The notes: generated by a model not told the origin, from the sequence alone. DNA of 64,000 bases from Mycobacterium sp. SMC-8 (GCF_025263565.1 NZ_CP079865.1:5270001-5334000); one strand, 5' to 3'. Counted from the first letter of the stretch, positions 32,255-44,572 are shown. A program made the numbers and translations.

Positions 32255-34093
32255 CTACAGGTACTGGCCGAGGTTGCTCTCGGTGTCGATCGCCCGGCTG
32301 GCGCTCGACGACTTACCGGTGACCAGCGTGCGGATGTAGACGATCCGCTCGCCCTTCTTACCCGAGATCCGGGCCCAGTCGTCCGGATTCGTGGTGTTGG
32401 GCAGATCCTCGTTCTCGGCGAACTCGTCGACGATCGAGTCGAGCAGGTGCTGGATGCGCAGACCCCTCTGCCCCGTCTCGAGCACCGACTTGATGGCGTA
32501 CTTCTTGGCCCTGTCGACGACGTTCTGGATCATCGCGCCCGAGTTGAAGTCCTTGAAGTACATGACCTCTTTGTCGCCGTTGGCGTAGGTCACCTCCAGG
32601 AAGCGGTTGTCGTCGATCTCGGCGTACATCCGCTCCACGACCTTCTCGATCATGCCCTTGATGCACGCCGCGCGGTCGCCGCCGAACTCCGCGAGATCGT
32701 CGGCGTGGACCGGCAACTCCTCGGTGAGGTACTTGCTGAAGATGTCCTGCGCCGACTCGGCGTCCGGCCGCTCGATCTTGATCTTGACGTCCAGACGGCC
32801 AGGCCGCAGGATCGCCGGGTCGATCATGTCCTCGCGGTTGGAGGCGCCGATCACGATCACGTTCTCCAGCCCCTCGACGCCGTCGATCTCGCTGAGCAGC
32901 TGGGGCACCACCGTCGTCTCCACATCCGATGAGACACCGGTGCCGCGGGTGCGGAAGATCGAGTCCATCTCGTCGAAGAACACGATCACCGGCGTGCCCT
33001 CGGAGGCCTTCTCGCGGGCCCGCTGGAAAATCAGCCGGATGTGACGTTCGGTCTCACCGACGAACTTGTTCAGCAGCTCGGGGCCCTTGATGTTGAGGAA
33101 GTAGCTCTTGGCCTCGCGGGCGTCGTCGCCGCGGACTTCGGCCATCTTCTTGGCCAGCGAGTTCGCGACCGCCTTGGCGATCAGCGTCTTGCCACAGCCG
33201 GGCGGACCATAGAGCAGCACCCCCTTGGGTGGTCGCAACGAGTACTCCCGGTACAGCTCCTTGTGCAGGAACGGCAGCTCGACGGCGTCGCGGATCTGCT
33301 CGATCTGGCGGCCCAGTCCGCCGATGTCGTTGTAGCTGACGTCCGGGACCTCCTCCAGGACGAGATCTTCGACCTCGGCCTTGGGGATCCGCTCGAAGGC
33401 ATACCCGGCCTTGGTGTCGACGAGCAGCGAGTCACCCGGGCGCAGCTTGCGCGGCCGGTCGTCGCCCAGGTCGTCGTCGTACCCGTCGGGCAGGTCCTCC
33501 GCGGCGACCAGCGGCTCGGCCAGCCACACGATGCGCTCTTCGTCGGCGTGGCCGACGACGAGGGCGCGATGACCGTCGGCGAGGATCTCGCGCAGGGTGC
33601 TGATCTCCCCCACGGCCTCGAAGTGCCCGGCCTCGACGACCGTCAGAGCCTCGTTCAGCCGGACGGTCTGGCCCTGCTTGAGCTCCTTGGTGTCGATGTT
33701 CGGCGAGCACGTCAGCCGCATCTTGCGGCCGGAGGTGAACACGTCGACGGTGTCGTCGTCCTGAACGGAGAGCAGCACACCGTAGCCGCTGGGCGGCTGT
33801 CCGAGGCGGTCCACCTCTTCGCGCAGGGCCAACAGCTGCTGGCGCGCTTCCTTGAGCGTGTCCATCAATTTCGCGTTGCGGGCGGCGAGCGAGTCGAGGC
33901 GGGCCTCCAGCTGATGCACGTCACGCGCGCTGCGCGCGCTCCCGGACACGCCCGCCGCGCTCTCGAGCTGTTCACGCAGGATCGCCGCCTCGCGGCGCAG
34001 TTGTTCGAGTTCTGCCGCATCTTCGCGAGACAAACGGCTGTCGGGGGATGTCCCAAAGACTTCAGAGGCCTCAGAACGCTCGGACTCACTCAT
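32255..34093 (-). CDS. mpa: Proteasome-associated AAA ATPase Mpa (ARC)
   Basis: 612 residues from the ATG at 34093 (M-S-E-S-E-R-S-E-A). N-terminal coiled coil (about residues 20-95) that binds Pup, two OB domains (about 98-245), one AAA module with Walker A G-P-P-G-C-G-K-T and Walker [10 protein letters not shown], sensor region V-I-G-A-S-N-R-E-D, and the C-terminal Q-Y-L tail that docks into proteasome alpha pockets. A hexamer unfolds pupylated proteins and feeds them to the 20S core. It is convergent with the Rv2114-like gene and divergent from the MTB12-like gene. Confidence 0.98.
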   Translation of the reverse strand: MSESERSEASEVFGTSPDSRLSREDAAELEQLRREAAILREQLESAAGVSGSARSARDVHQLEARLDSLAARNAKLMDTLKEARQQLLALREEVDRLGQPPSGYGVLLSVQDDDTVDVFTSGRKMRLTCSPNIDTKELKQGQTVRLNEALTVVEAGHFEAVGEISTLREILADGHRALVVGHADEERIVWLAEPLVAAEDLPDGYDDDLGDDRPRKLRPGDSLLVDTKAGYAFERIPKAEVEDLVLEEVPDVSYNDIGGLGRQIEQIRDAVELPFLHKELYREYSLRPPKGVLLYGPPGCGKTLIAKAVANSLAKKMAEVRGDDAREAKSYFLNIKGPELLNKFVGETERHIRLIFQRAREKASEGTPVIVFFDEMDSIFRTRGTGVSSDVETTVVPQLLSEIDGVEGLENVIVIGASNREDMIDPAILRPGRLDVKIKIERPDAESAQDIFSKYLTEELPVHADDLAEFGGDRAACIKGMIEKVVERMYAEIDDNRFLEVTYANGDKEVMYFKDFNSGAMIQNVVDRAKKYAIKSVLETGQRGLRIQHLLDSIVDEFAENEDLPNTTNPDDWARISGKKGERIVYIRTLVTGKSSSASRAIDTESNLGQYL

Positions 34094-34239
34094 GTTGCGC
34101 TCCCTTCCCACACCGGAAGTTGGTGCAGTAACAACTTCAAAGCTACCGGCGATTCAGACATTGTGTGCGGTGTAGGAATTCGACACACCAGCACCACTGT
34201 TAGCCTTTCTTGATCAGTCGGCCGAACGGAAGGACAGCC

Positions 34240-34740
34240 GTGACCCTGAAAACCCTCGTCACCAGCGTGACCGCTGGAGCAGCAGCCGCCGCGACCCTCG
34301 GTGCTGCCGCTGTGGGTGTGACCTCGATTGCTGCCGGAGCGGGAATGGCCGCGGCGTCACCCGGCGTGCTGAACGCCCCGATGCCCGCCGCACCGGCACC
34401 CGAGCTGCAGGGCGCCCTGGTGTCGACGCTGAGTGCACTGTCCGGGCCGGGTTCCTTCACCGGCGCCAAGGCCAGCTACGTCCAGGGTGGCCTGGGCCGC
34501 ATCGAGGCTCGGGTGGCCGACAGCGGATACAGCAACGCCGCGGCCAAGGGCTACTTCCCGCTGAGTTTCACCATCGCCGACATCGACCGGAACGGCCCGG
34601 TGGTGACCGCCAACGTCACCGCGGCCGCACCGACGGGCGCCGTGGCGACCCAGCCGTTGACCTTCATCGCCGGGCCCAGCCCCACCGGCTGGCAGCTGTC
34701 CAAGCAGTCGGCGCTGGCCCTGATGTCCGCGGTGGGTTGA
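34240..34740 (+). CDS. MTB12/CFP-2-like secreted low-molecular-weight protein
   Basis: 166 residues from the GTG at 34240, which has GGAAGGA six to ten bases upstream. An Ala-rich signal sequence of about 42 residues (T-S-V-T-A-G-A-A-A-A-A-T-L-G-A-A-A-V-G-V ends near A-A-A-S-P) has no lipobox cysteine, so it should be secreted. The mature part has the MTB12 pattern (Y-V-Q-G-G-L-G-R-I-E-A-R-V-A-D, P-L-S-F-T-I-A-D-I, G-W-Q-L-S-K-Q-S-A-L-A-L). Its TGA overlaps the TTG start of a lipoprotein paralogue. Biochemical role is unknown; the M. tuberculosis relative is a major culture-filtrate antigen. Confidence 0.85.
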   Translation: MTLKTLVTSVTAGAAAAATLGAAAVGVTSIAAGAGMAAASPGVLNAPMPAAPAPELQGALVSTLSALSGPGSFTGAKASYVQGGLGRIEARVADSGYSNAAAKGYFPLSFTIADIDRNGPVVTANVTAAAPTGAVATQPLTFIAGPSPTGWQLSKQSALALMSAVG

Positions 34741-35270
34741 TCTCTCGCACGTTCCTGGTTCGCAGCGCCGCCACATTCGTGGCGGCGCTCGGGCTTTGTG
34801 GGTGCACCCACACCGAGCACCCGGCGACCACCGCACCCCCGCCGGCCCCTTCCGCGGTCGAGTCGTCGTCGGTGCCGGCCACGCCGATCCCGGACGCCCC
34901 CGGCGGTCCACCGCTTCCCCCGCCGTCCGCGCTGACCGATGTGATGGCCCGGCTGTCGGACCCCGCGGTGCCCGGAGATCAGAAGATCACGCTGATCGAG
35001 AACGCCACCCCCGGCGAAGCCGCGGGGCTGGACCGGTTCACCGCCGCGCTGCGCGACAACGGATCCCTGCCGCTGGCGTTCGAGGCCCGTGACCTCGCCT
35101 GGTCGTCAGCGGAGCCCGGCAACGTCGTTGCCACCGTGGTGATCACCCCGGCCAATCCGCCGGGCGGGCAGTTCACCTTTCCCATGGAGTTCGCCCCGTC
35201 GGACGGCTCCTGGCAACTCACCCGGCAGACCGCCGATCTGCTGCTGGCGCTCGACAATCCGCCGGGCTGA
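34737..35270 (+). CDS. lppK: LppK-like lipoprotein, MTB12 family
   Basis: 177 residues from a TTG at 34737 (TTGA overlap with the upstream stop). Signal peptide with lipobox L-G-L-C-G-C (modified cysteine near residue 23), a Pro/Ser/Ala-rich linker (residues 28-65), then the MTB12-like domain (L-T-D-V-M-A-R-L-S-D-P-A-V-P, L-P-L-A-F-E-A-R-D-L, W-Q-L-T-R-Q-T-A-D-L-L). The same fold follows as a secreted, non-lipidated form in the gene just upstream, so the pair arose by duplication. Position beside mpa matches lppK in M. tuberculosis. Confidence 0.82.
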   Translation: MISRTFLVRSAATFVAALGLCGCTHTEHPATTAPPPAPSAVESSSVPATPIPDAPGGPPLPPPSALTDVMARLSDPAVPGDQKITLIENATPGEAAGLDRFTAALRDNGSLPLAFEARDLAWSSAEPGNVVATVVITPANPPGGQFTFPMEFAPSDGSWQLTRQTADLLLALDNPPG

Positions 35271-35273
35271 GCG

Positions 35274-35570
35274 ATGTGGATCGGCTGGATCGAGTTCGAC
35301 GTCCTGCTCGGTGATGTGCGCTCCCTCAAACAGAAGCGGTCGGTCATCCGGCCGGTGATCGCCGAACTGTCACGCAGATTCCCCGTCTCGGCCGCCGAGA
35401 CCGGTGCGCAGGATCTGCACCGGCGCGCAGGTATCGGGATCGGCATGGTCGCGGCCGACCGGGCTCGTGTCGTGGAGGTGCTCGACGCCGCCGAGCGGCT
35501 GGTGGCCGCCCGGCCCGAGCTGGAGCTGCTGTCGGCCCGGCGCGGACTGCGCACCGGCGACGACGAGTAG
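35274..35570 (+). CDS. DUF503 family protein (YlxP-like)
   Basis: 98 residues, starting 3 bp after the lppK stop. The opening M-W-I-G-W-I-E-F-D-V-L-L-G-D-V-R-S-L-K-Q-K-R and A-R-V-V-E-V-L-D-A-A-E-R-L-V are the DUF503 pattern. The family is a small ferredoxin-like fold often near ribosome-assembly genes; its function is unknown. It converges on trmI with a 23-bp gap. Confidence 0.88.
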   Translation: MWIGWIEFDVLLGDVRSLKQKRSVIRPVIAELSRRFPVSAAETGAQDLHRRAGIGIGMVAADRARVVEVLDAAERLVAARPELELLSARRGLRTGDDE

Positions 35571-35593
35571 GCCGAGTCGGTTCGCCGGTCGGC

Positions 35594-38196
<2,603 letters not shown>

Positions 38197-38208
38197 CCAG
38201 CCCGCCTG

Positions 38209-39156
38209 TCACGCCGAGCGCGCCAGGGCCGCCCGATCCTCGTCGGCGAAGGTGTCCTCCAGATGCAGCGGCGAGTAGTCCACGTCGATTTCGCCGAGCG
38301 GACGCCCCCGGGCACTGCTTATGGTGCCGAACCGGCGCATTCCCTTGTCGGTGGCGTACTGCTGCATGTCCTCCTTGTCGAGGTTGAACGGGACCTCGTC
38401 GTAGAGGTCGTAGGCGTCGTCGGTGTTGCGCAGCGCCAACGGGATCAGCTCGTTCATCCGTGACTCGAACACCGCCCAGTTGGCGTCGTCGGCGGCCACG
38501 TGCCGCCGGCAGGTGAAGGTACCCCACGCCATGTGGCGCCGTTCGTCGTCACCGATACGCCGCACCAATTCCTGCATGCCGGGAAGAATGTTGTTGTCCA
38601 CGCAAATACGGTGCCACGCATAGTATCCCGTCAACGCCATCATGCCTTCGATGACGTGGTTGTAGGTCGCCGAGGCGCGTACCTGAGCAGCCGGGGACGG
38701 ATCGGACATCAACGCGTCGAGCGATCGGGGCAGCTCCTCGTAGAAGATCGTGCGGTACGTGGGCAGGTCGTCGAGAAGCCCCTGCAGGTCGTCGGTCACG
38801 CCGACAGCATCGAGCCACAGGCGGAACACCTGGGTGTGTTTGGCCTCTTCGAACGCGAATTGGGTCAAGTACATCTCGTCGCCGAGCCGACCCTCGGCGC
38901 GCATCGCCGCCATGAACGGCTGGATATCCTGGGTGACCGCCTCCTCGCCGGCGATGAACTGCGCGCACAGTCGCGTGGCCCACTCGCGTTCCAGATCTGT
39001 CAGCGATTCCCAGTCGGCCCGGTCCCGGGAGAAGTCGATGTCGGCGGGATTCCAGAATTTGGCGTTGCCACCGGCGAACAGCTTGAGCGGCAGGCTGTTC
39101 CAGTTGAGGCCGCCCGCGGCCAGTGAATCCGACCGGGTCCGTGTCAGGTGAGTCAT
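38209..39156 (-). CDS. R2-like ligand-binding oxidase (R2lox), Mn/Fe
   Basis: 315 residues of the ferritin-like R2lox family, related to ribonucleotide reductase R2 but with no matching R1 here. Metal ligands are in [28 protein letters not shown] and [10 protein letters not shown]. The V-T of G-E-E-A-V and the Y of L-T-G-Y-Y-A-W are placed where the family's Val-Tyr ether cross-link forms. The enzyme binds a long-chain fatty acid at an Mn/Fe centre; its reaction is unknown. Translationally coupled to the TetR gene (ATGA), the arrangement of Rv0232-Rv0233 in M. tuberculosis. Confidence 0.93.
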   Translation of the reverse strand: MTHLTRTRSDSLAAGGLNWNSLPLKLFAGGNAKFWNPADIDFSRDRADWESLTDLEREWATRLCAQFIAGEEAVTQDIQPFMAAMRAEGRLGDEMYLTQFAFEEAKHTQVFRLWLDAVGVTDDLQGLLDDLPTYRTIFYEELPRSLDALMSDPSPAAQVRASATYNHVIEGMMALTGYYAWHRICVDNNILPGMQELVRRIGDDERRHMAWGTFTCRRHVAADDANWAVFESRMNELIPLALRNTDDAYDLYDEVPFNLDKEDMQQYATDKGMRRFGTISSARGRPLGEIDVDYSPLHLEDTFADEDRAALARSA

Positions 39157-39842
39157 GGAACTGCTTCTCCTTCGGTGGTTGCGAACGGGAGGGGCACAGG
39201 GACGGCGGCGAAGGCCGCCGTCAACACGGTGACGTAGCGGCGCACGACCAGGGCCGGCTGCTCGGGCGAGAGTTCGTCGAGCCCGAGGACCGGGTCCATG
39301 CCGCGCACGTACGGCGCCAGGGCGAGGTGCGGCAGCAGCATCAGCAACAGCGACAGCAGGGTCTCGGTGTCCGCCTCGGCGCGTAGGTCACCGCGGCACT
39401 GCGCGTCGTGCACCAGTGGCCGCAACACCTCCAGATAGTGCCGGTGCACGACGGAACGCACACTGACACGTGCATCGGTGTCGACCTCGAAGCTCGCGGC
39501 GGCGTGCAATGCCCGATCGCGCGGATGTTCGGCGAAGTACGCGACCCAGACGTCGAGCAGGTCGGTGAGGAACTCGAAGAACGGGCGGGCGGGGTCCAGA
39601 AGGCGGATCTGCTCTTCCATGTGGCGGCGTACCCGCTGGCTGCCCACGTCGGTGATATGCGCGTAGAGGTCGCGCTTGTCCGCGAAGTATTGGAAGAGAC
39701 TGCCTTTGGCGACCCCGGCTCGGCGCGCGATCACATTCAGGCTGCCGCCGGAGAATCCGTGCGCGGCGAACTCCGCCTCCGCGGCGGCGACCACCGCTGC
39801 GCGGCGATCCGCATTCAGACGAGACCACGTCACCGTCGGCAT
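39153..39842 (-). CDS. TetR-family regulator of the R2lox operon
   Basis: 229 residues from the ATG at 39842 (an upstream in-frame start at 39854 is possible). The TetR helix-turn-helix is clear: [20 protein letters not shown] ... Y-F-A-D-K-R-D-L-Y. The ligand domain is divergent. It overlaps the R2lox ATG and has a perfect palindrome just upstream of its own start, so it probably represses its own operon, perhaps in response to a fatty acid. Confidence 0.92.
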   Translation of the reverse strand: MPTVTWSRLNADRRAAVVAAAEAEFAAHGFSGGSLNVIARRAGVAKGSLFQYFADKRDLYAHITDVGSQRVRRHMEEQIRLLDPARPFFEFLTDLLDVWVAYFAEHPRDRALHAAASFEVDTDARVSVRSVVHRHYLEVLRPLVHDAQCRGDLRAEADTETLLSLLLMLLPHLALAPYVRGMDPVLGLDELSPEQPALVVRRYVTVLTAAFAAVPVPLPFATTEGEAVP

Positions 39843-39863
39843 CGCGCCCTCCAAGGCTAGATG

Positions 39864-39876
39864 TGACCAGTGGTCA
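39864..39876. promoter_or_regulatory. Palindromic operator candidate for the TetR-R2lox operon
   Basis: TGACCAGTGGTCA, perfect 6-bp arms around one base, 22 bp upstream of the tetR ATG. A size and place usual for autoregulation by TetR proteins. Confidence 0.65.
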
Positions 39877-39909
39877 TATTACTGTGACCCATGCCACAGT
39901 CAAGGGGGG

Positions 39910-41289
39910 CTAGCTCAGTGGCTTCAGCTCCTGCAGGAGGGTCGGGATCAGCTCGCTGACCGTCGGGTGGATGTGCATGGTGCGTGAGATCGCGGTGTAC
40001 GGCAGTTTCGCGCTCATCACGTCGAGGATCGAATGCACCACCTCGTCACCGCCGACGCCGAGGATCGACGCGCCCAGGATCTCCTCGGTGTCGGCGTCGA
40101 CCACCACTCTCATGAACCCCTGCGTCTCGCCTTTCTCCACGGCCCGCCCGACCCGGGTCATGGGTCGCTCGCCGACCAACGCGCTTCGGCCCGATCTGCG
40201 AACCTCGTCGACGGTCATCCCGGCCCGGCCCAGCGGCGGGTCGATGTAGAGCGCGTACGTGGTGACGCGGTCGCTGACGCGGCGCGGATCACCGTCGAGC
40301 AGGTTGGCCGCGACGATCTCGAAGTCGTTGTAGGAGGTGTGGGTGAAGGCGCCACGGCCGTTGCAGTCGCCCAGCGCCCAGATGTTGTCGGCGGTGGTGC
40401 GCAGCTGGTCGTCGACCACGATGTAGCCGCGGTGGTCGGTCTGCACGCCCGCCGCCTCCAGGCCGAGGTCGTCGGTATTGGGCCGACGGCCCACCGCCAA
40501 CAACAGATGGCTGCCCGGGATCGGTGCCGCTCCTGCTCTGGGCGTGACGGTGAACCCGTCCGCCTGCTTGGCGAAGCTGATCGCGTCGGCCCCGACGACG
40601 ACGTCGATGCCCTCGGCCTCGAGGATCTCCCTGATCGCCGCGGACACGTCTTCGTCCTCACGCGCGCTCAGGCGCGGACCCCGCTCGACGACGGTGACCG
40701 CCGCGCCGAACCGACGGTACATCTGGGCGAACTCCAGCGCGATGTAGCTGCCGCCGATGATCACCAGGTGCTCGGGAACGACGTCGAGGTCGAGGATCCC
40801 GACGTTGGTGAGGTAGTCGATGTCGGCCAGGCCCGGCATGTCCGGGACGACGGCGCGGCAACCGACGTTGAGGAAAATCCGGTCCGCCTCCAGAAGTTCG
40901 TCGCCGACCCGCAGCGTGCGCGGCCCCTCGAAGCGGGCGTGCCCGCGTATCAGCGTGCAACCCGGCATGCCTTCGAGCCAGGATTCGACGCTCTCACGGT
41001 CCCCGACGCTGATGCGGTCCTTGCGGGCCTTGACCGCGGCCATGTCTACGGTCACGGATGCGGTGCGGATCCCGAAGTCGTTGCCGCGCCGGGCCAGATG
41101 CGCCACGTGGGCGCTCGCCACGAGGGTCTTGGTCGGGATGCAGCCGTAGTTCACACAGGTGCCGCCGACGAGCTTGCGTTCGATCACCGCGACGGTTTGC
41201 CCGGCGGCGGTGAGCCGGCCGGCCAGCGGCGGGCCGGCCTGCCCGGCGCCGACGATGATCGCGTCGAAATGGCGCTGCTGGCTCACCAT
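39910..41289 (-). CDS. FAD/NAD-dependent disulfide oxidoreductase (mercuric reductase/lipoamide dehydrogenase-like)
   Basis: 459 residues. N-terminal FAD motif D-A-I-I-V-G-A-G-Q-A-G-P-P-L-A, redox-active disulfide G-G-T-C-V-N-Y-G-C-I-P-T-K-T, NAD motif L-V-I-I-G-G-S-Y-I-A-L-E-F-A and the C-terminal dimer domain with H-I-H-P-T-V-S-E-L-I containing the catalytic histidine. The N-terminal metal-binding (HMA) domain and C-terminal Cys pair of true MerA are missing, so Hg(II) reduction is unlikely. The substrate is unknown; mycothione-like or quinone substrates are possible. Confidence 0.88.
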   Translation of the reverse strand: MVSQQRHFDAIIVGAGQAGPPLAGRLTAAGQTVAVIERKLVGGTCVNYGCIPTKTLVASAHVAHLARRGNDFGIRTASVTVDMAAVKARKDRISVGDRESVESWLEGMPGCTLIRGHARFEGPRTLRVGDELLEADRIFLNVGCRAVVPDMPGLADIDYLTNVGILDLDVVPEHLVIIGGSYIALEFAQMYRRFGAAVTVVERGPRLSAREDEDVSAAIREILEAEGIDVVVGADAISFAKQADGFTVTPRAGAAPIPGSHLLLAVGRRPNTDDLGLEAAGVQTDHRGYIVVDDQLRTTADNIWALGDCNGRGAFTHTSYNDFEIVAANLLDGDPRRVSDRVTTYALYIDPPLGRAGMTVDEVRRSGRSALVGERPMTRVGRAVEKGETQGFMRVVVDADTEEILGASILGVGGDEVVHSILDVMSAKLPYTAISRTMHIHPTVSELIPTLLQELKPLS

Positions 41290-41294
41290 TGCCC

Positions 41295-41777
41295 CTAGAC
41301 CAGGCTCACCAGGAACGCGACCAGGAGCCCACCGCCGACCGCGAGGACGTCCTCGGTGAACGCGCCGGGCCGGTCGTTGCCGCCCTTGGCCCCGGCCAGC
41401 CTGCTGCGCAGCGCCGCGCCGGCGAGAGTGCCGAGGACGGCGCCGACGATCCCCGCGCCGGTGGCGCTGAACGTGTGGAAGAACGCGCTGCCGATGACCG
41501 CACCGGAGAACCCGCCGGTGAGCAGGCGGGCGATGAACTGCACGGGCACCTTGCGGCTCGGGGTGCTCGGCAGTTGGTCGGTGACGAGCTCACCGAGCGC
41601 GAAGATGGTCAGCACGGTGACGGTCACGGGGTGCGCCATCCATTCCGACCACTTGTCCGCGACGTCGATCCAGCCGAACATCGCGCCCCACGCGACGACG
41701 GCGGGGGCCGTCAGCGCACGGGATCCGGCGACGACGCCGATCAACAGGGCCAGCACGAGAACGAGAACCTGCGTCAT
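41295..41777 (-). CDS. DUF4126 membrane protein
   Basis: 160 residues with four or five hydrophobic helices (L-V-L-V-L-A-L-L-I-G-V-V-A-G, I-F-A-L-G-E-L-V, L-T-G-G-F-S-G-A-V-I-G). The G-S-R-A-L-T-A-P-A-V-V-A-W near the start is typical of the family. Function unknown. It ends 5 bp before the reductase start and lies downstream of hisG, as Rv2120c does in M. tuberculosis. Confidence 0.85.
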   Translation of the reverse strand: MTQVLVLVLALLIGVVAGSRALTAPAVVAWGAMFGWIDVADKWSEWMAHPVTVTVLTIFALGELVTDQLPSTPSRKVPVQFIARLLTGGFSGAVIGSAFFHTFSATGAGIVGAVLGTLAGAALRSRLAGAKGGNDRPGAFTEDVLAVGGGLLVAFLVSLV

Positions 41778-41844
41778 CGGACCTCCGCACGCCGGGTGGA
41801 CACCCGGACGCTAACACGGCAGACGGCGCGATGAGCGGTGACGA

Positions 41845-42693
41845 TCAGAAGCGGCAGAAGCGGATGTCCGAAGCCAGAATGGCTTTGGCACCGATCGCGG
41901 CCAATTCGTCCATGATCGCGTTGACGTCACGGCGGGGCACCAGGGCGCGCACCGCGACCCAGTCCGGGTCGGCCAGCGGCGCGATGGTCGGCGATTCGAG
42001 TCCGGGGGTGACCTCCGTGGCCCGCTCCAGCACCGAACGCGGGCAATCGTAGTCCAGCATCAGATACTGCTGGCCGAACACCACGCCCTGCACGCGGCCC
42101 GCCAATTGGTCACGTGCGGAAGCGTTCTCCTCGGCGCCGTCGCGCTCGATCAGCACCGCTTCGGAATCACACAGCGGCTCCCCGAACGCCGCCAGGTTGT
42201 GCAGGCCCAGCGTGCGGCCGGACCCGACCACATCGGCGATCGCGTCGGCGACACCGAGCTGCACCGAGATCTCCACAGCCCCGTCAAGCCGGATCACGGT
42301 TGCTTCGATCCCCTTGCCCGCCAGATCTTTTCGCACCAGGTTCGGGAACGCCGTGGCGATCCGCTTGCCCTGCAGATCCTCCACCCGCCAGCGCCGGTCG
42401 GCGGGCGCGGCGTAGCGGAAGGTCGACGCGCCGAAGCCCAGCGCCAGCCGCTCGCGCACCGGGGCATCGGATTCGCGCGCCAGGTCGCGGCCGGTGATGC
42501 CGAAGTCGAGCTGGCCCGAGCCGACATAGATCGCGATGTCTTTGGGGCGCAGGAAGAAGAACTCCACCTGGTTCACCGGGTCGACGACGGTCAAGTCCTT
42601 GGTGTCGGTGCGGCGGCGGTATCCGGCCTCGGCGAGGATCTCGGCCGCGGGCTCGCTGAGGGTGCCCTTGTTGGGGACGGCGACGCGCAGCAT
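41845..42693 (-). CDS. hisG: ATP phosphoribosyltransferase HisG (long form)
   Basis: First enzyme of histidine synthesis: ATP + PRPP to phosphoribosyl-ATP. 282 residues, the hexameric long form with its own C-terminal regulatory domain (about 210-282), so it should not need HisZ. Motifs: [22 protein letters not shown] and the PRPP-binding [13 protein letters not shown]. The histidine-binding ACT-like C-terminus allows feedback inhibition. It follows hisE with a one-base gap. Confidence 0.97.
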   Translation of the reverse strand: MLRVAVPNKGTLSEPAAEILAEAGYRRRTDTKDLTVVDPVNQVEFFFLRPKDIAIYVGSGQLDFGITGRDLARESDAPVRERLALGFGASTFRYAAPADRRWRVEDLQGKRIATAFPNLVRKDLAGKGIEATVIRLDGAVEISVQLGVADAIADVVGSGRTLGLHNLAAFGEPLCDSEAVLIERDGAEENASARDQLAGRVQGVVFGQQYLMLDYDCPRSVLERATEVTPGLESPTIAPLADPDWVAVRALVPRRDVNAIMDELAAIGAKAILASDIRFCRF

Positions 42694-42694
42694 G

Positions 42695-42976
42695 TCACAA
42701 CTTCCCGTACACGTCGTCGAGAGTGAGCCCGCGGGAGAGCATCAGCACCTGCGTCCAATAGAGCAACTGGCTGATCTCCTCGGCAAGCGCATCGTCGCTC
42801 TCGTGTTCGGCGGCCAGCCACACCTCGCCGGCCTCTTCGAGAATCTTTTTTCCGATGCCGTGCACGCCGCCGTCGAGTGCGGCGACGGTTCCGCTGCCTG
42901 CCGGACGGGTGCGTGCTCGTTCGCTCAGTTCGGCGAACAGCGCATCGAAGGTCTTCACGTTTGGCGATTGTGTCAC
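42695..42976 (-). CDS. hisE: Phosphoribosyl-ATP pyrophosphatase HisE
   Basis: Second step of histidine synthesis. 93 residues from a GTG at 42976, the same length as the M. tuberculosis protein. All-alpha MazG-like fold with the Mg-binding E-E-A-G-E-V-W and E-E-I-S-Q-L-L-Y-W motifs. Translationally linked to hisG; the rest of the his genes are elsewhere. Confidence 0.96.
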   Translation of the reverse strand: MTQSPNVKTFDALFAELSERARTRPAGSGTVAALDGGVHGIGKKILEEAGEVWLAAEHESDDALAEEISQLLYWTQVLMLSRGLTLDDVYGKL

Positions 42977-43004
42977 GTCGGGGCCGCGTAGCCGCGATCG
43001 GCCG

Positions 43005-43069
43005 GGCTCAGCCGGCCCGGCTCGATCGCCGGCTCAGCCGGCCCGGCTCGATCGCCGGCTCAGCCGGCC
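43005..43069. repeat. 26-bp tandem repeat, 2.5 copies, at the 3' end of the sugar transporter gene
   Basis: A 26-bp unit beginning GGCTCAGCCGGCC repeats at 43005-43030 and 43031-43056, with a half copy at 43057-43069. The transporter's stop codon lies in the half copy, so the two complete copies follow the gene and each carries another copy of the same stop. The unit is rich in GCCGGC palindromes and could fold into hairpins between the transporter and hisE. Confidence 0.9.
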
Positions 43070-44532
43070 GCGGTCTTGTTCTCGCGAAGGATCTCGCCGT
43101 GCATGTCCTCCAGTGAGACGCCCTTGGTCTCCATCACCCACCGCCACACGAACACACCGGACAGCACCGCGCACAGCCCGTAGAAGCCGTACGCCAGACC
43201 GAGGTGGTCGCGCAGGGCGGGGAAGGTGACGGTGATCAGCCAGTTCGCCGCCCACTGGCCCGCGGCGGCCAGGCCGAGCGCCGCGGCGCGGATCCGGTTG
43301 GGGAACATCTCCCCGAGCAGCACCCAGACCACCGGGCCCCACGACATGCCGAACGCGACGACGAACAGATTCGCCGCGATCAGCGCGATGACCCCGGAGG
43401 CGCCGGGCAGGCTCGGGGTGCCGTCCGGGTTGACCGTTGCGTTGCCGAAGATCACTGCCATCGTGATCAGCGTGACGGCCATGCCCGACGAGCCTATGAG
43501 CAGCAGCGGCTTACGCCCGATCTTGTCGATCAAGGCGATCGCGATCAACGTGGTGAGCACGTTGATCACCGAGGTGATCACGGTGTAGATCGCCGACTCG
43601 TCGGCGCTGAACCCCACCGCCTGCCACAGCACGTTGCTGTAGTAGAAGATCACGTTGATGCCGACGAACTGCTGGAAGATCGACAGGCCGAGGCCGACCC
43701 ACACGACGCCGTACAAGCCTCCCGTCGGCTTGCGCAGGTCGCGCCAGGACGGCTTGTCCTCACGTTCCAGCGTCTCGCGGATCCGGACGATGGTGATCTC
43801 CAGGTTCTTCTGCCCCAGCAACCTTGTCAGAACCCGGCGTGCTTCCGGAATTCTGTGCGAGGCAACGAGATAGCGCGGCGATTCCGGGATCGTGAAGGCC
43901 AGCGCGCCGTACACCACGGCCGGGACCGCCATGGCCAGGAACATCCAGCGCCAGGCGTCCAACCCGAACCACAGCGGCTCGTTCGGGCCGCCGGCCAGCC
44001 ATTGCAGGATCCAGTTGACCGCGAACGACGCGAAGATGCCTGTCACTATGGCCAGCTGTTGCAGCGATCCGAGCCGACCGCGAATCCCGGGTGGGGAGGT
44101 CTCGGCGATGTAGGCCGGCGCGATCACCGATGCCACCCCGACGCCGATACCGCCGACGATGCGGAACAGCACCACGGTCCACACCTCGTGGGCGAAGCCG
44201 GTGCCGAAGGCGCTGACCAGGAACAGCACGGCGGCGATCTTCATCACCGCGATGCGGCCGATGCGGTCGGCGATACGTCCGGCGGTCATCGCGCCGGCGG
44301 CGGCACCCAGCAACGCCGAGGCGACCGCGAAGCCCAGTTCGGCGTTGCCGATGCCGAAGTCCTCCTGGATGGAGTCCACCGCACCGTTGATGACCGCGCT
44401 GTCGTAGCCGAACAGCAGGCCGCCGAGCGCGGCCACCGACGCGATCCGGATCGCGGTCTTGCCGGACGAGAAGTCCTGGCCTTTCTCATAGATCTCCGGG
44501 CTCTCCCCGACTGGACCACCGTGACCGGCCAT
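43060..44532 (-). CDS. Sugar porter of the major facilitator superfamily
   Basis: 490 residues from the ATG at 44532 (ribosome-binding GGGAAAGG upstream). Twelve predicted membrane helices and the sugar-porter signatures: G-R-I-A-D-R-I-G-R, P-A-Y-I-A-E-T-S-P-P-G-I-R-G-R, P-E-S-P-R-Y-L, and Q-Q-F-V-G-I-N in helix 7. Likely an H+-coupled hexose or pentose importer of the XylE/GalP type; substrate cannot be told. A CRP-like site lies close upstream. Confidence 0.92.
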   Translation of the reverse strand: MAGHGGPVGESPEIYEKGQDFSSGKTAIRIASVAALGGLLFGYDSAVINGAVDSIQEDFGIGNAELGFAVASALLGAAAGAMTAGRIADRIGRIAVMKIAAVLFLVSAFGTGFAHEVWTVVLFRIVGGIGVGVASVIAPAYIAETSPPGIRGRLGSLQQLAIVTGIFASFAVNWILQWLAGGPNEPLWFGLDAWRWMFLAMAVPAVVYGALAFTIPESPRYLVASHRIPEARRVLTRLLGQKNLEITIVRIRETLEREDKPSWRDLRKPTGGLYGVVWVGLGLSIFQQFVGINVIFYYSNVLWQAVGFSADESAIYTVITSVINVLTTLIAIALIDKIGRKPLLLIGSSGMAVTLITMAVIFGNATVNPDGTPSLPGASGVIALIAANLFVVAFGMSWGPVVWVLLGEMFPNRIRAAALGLAAAGQWAANWLITVTFPALRDHLGLAYGFYGLCAVLSGVFVWRWVMETKGVSLEDMHGEILRENKTAAG

Positions 44533-44556
44533 GCGACGACCTTTCCCGCAACGACG

Positions 44557-44572
44557 CGTGATGAGAATCACA
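44557..44572. promoter_or_regulatory. CRP-like site upstream of the sugar transporter
   Basis: Read on the gene's strand the sequence is TGTGATTCTCATCACG, nine of ten bases of the TGTGA-N6-TCACA pattern bound by mycobacterial cAMP receptor proteins. It lies 24-40 bp upstream of the ATG. A site so close to the start could overlap the promoter. Confidence 0.55.

Noticed and set aside
39910..41289. Mercuric reductase (merA)
   Set aside because: The N-terminal metal-binding domain and C-terminal cysteine pair are missing and there are no other mer genes nearby.
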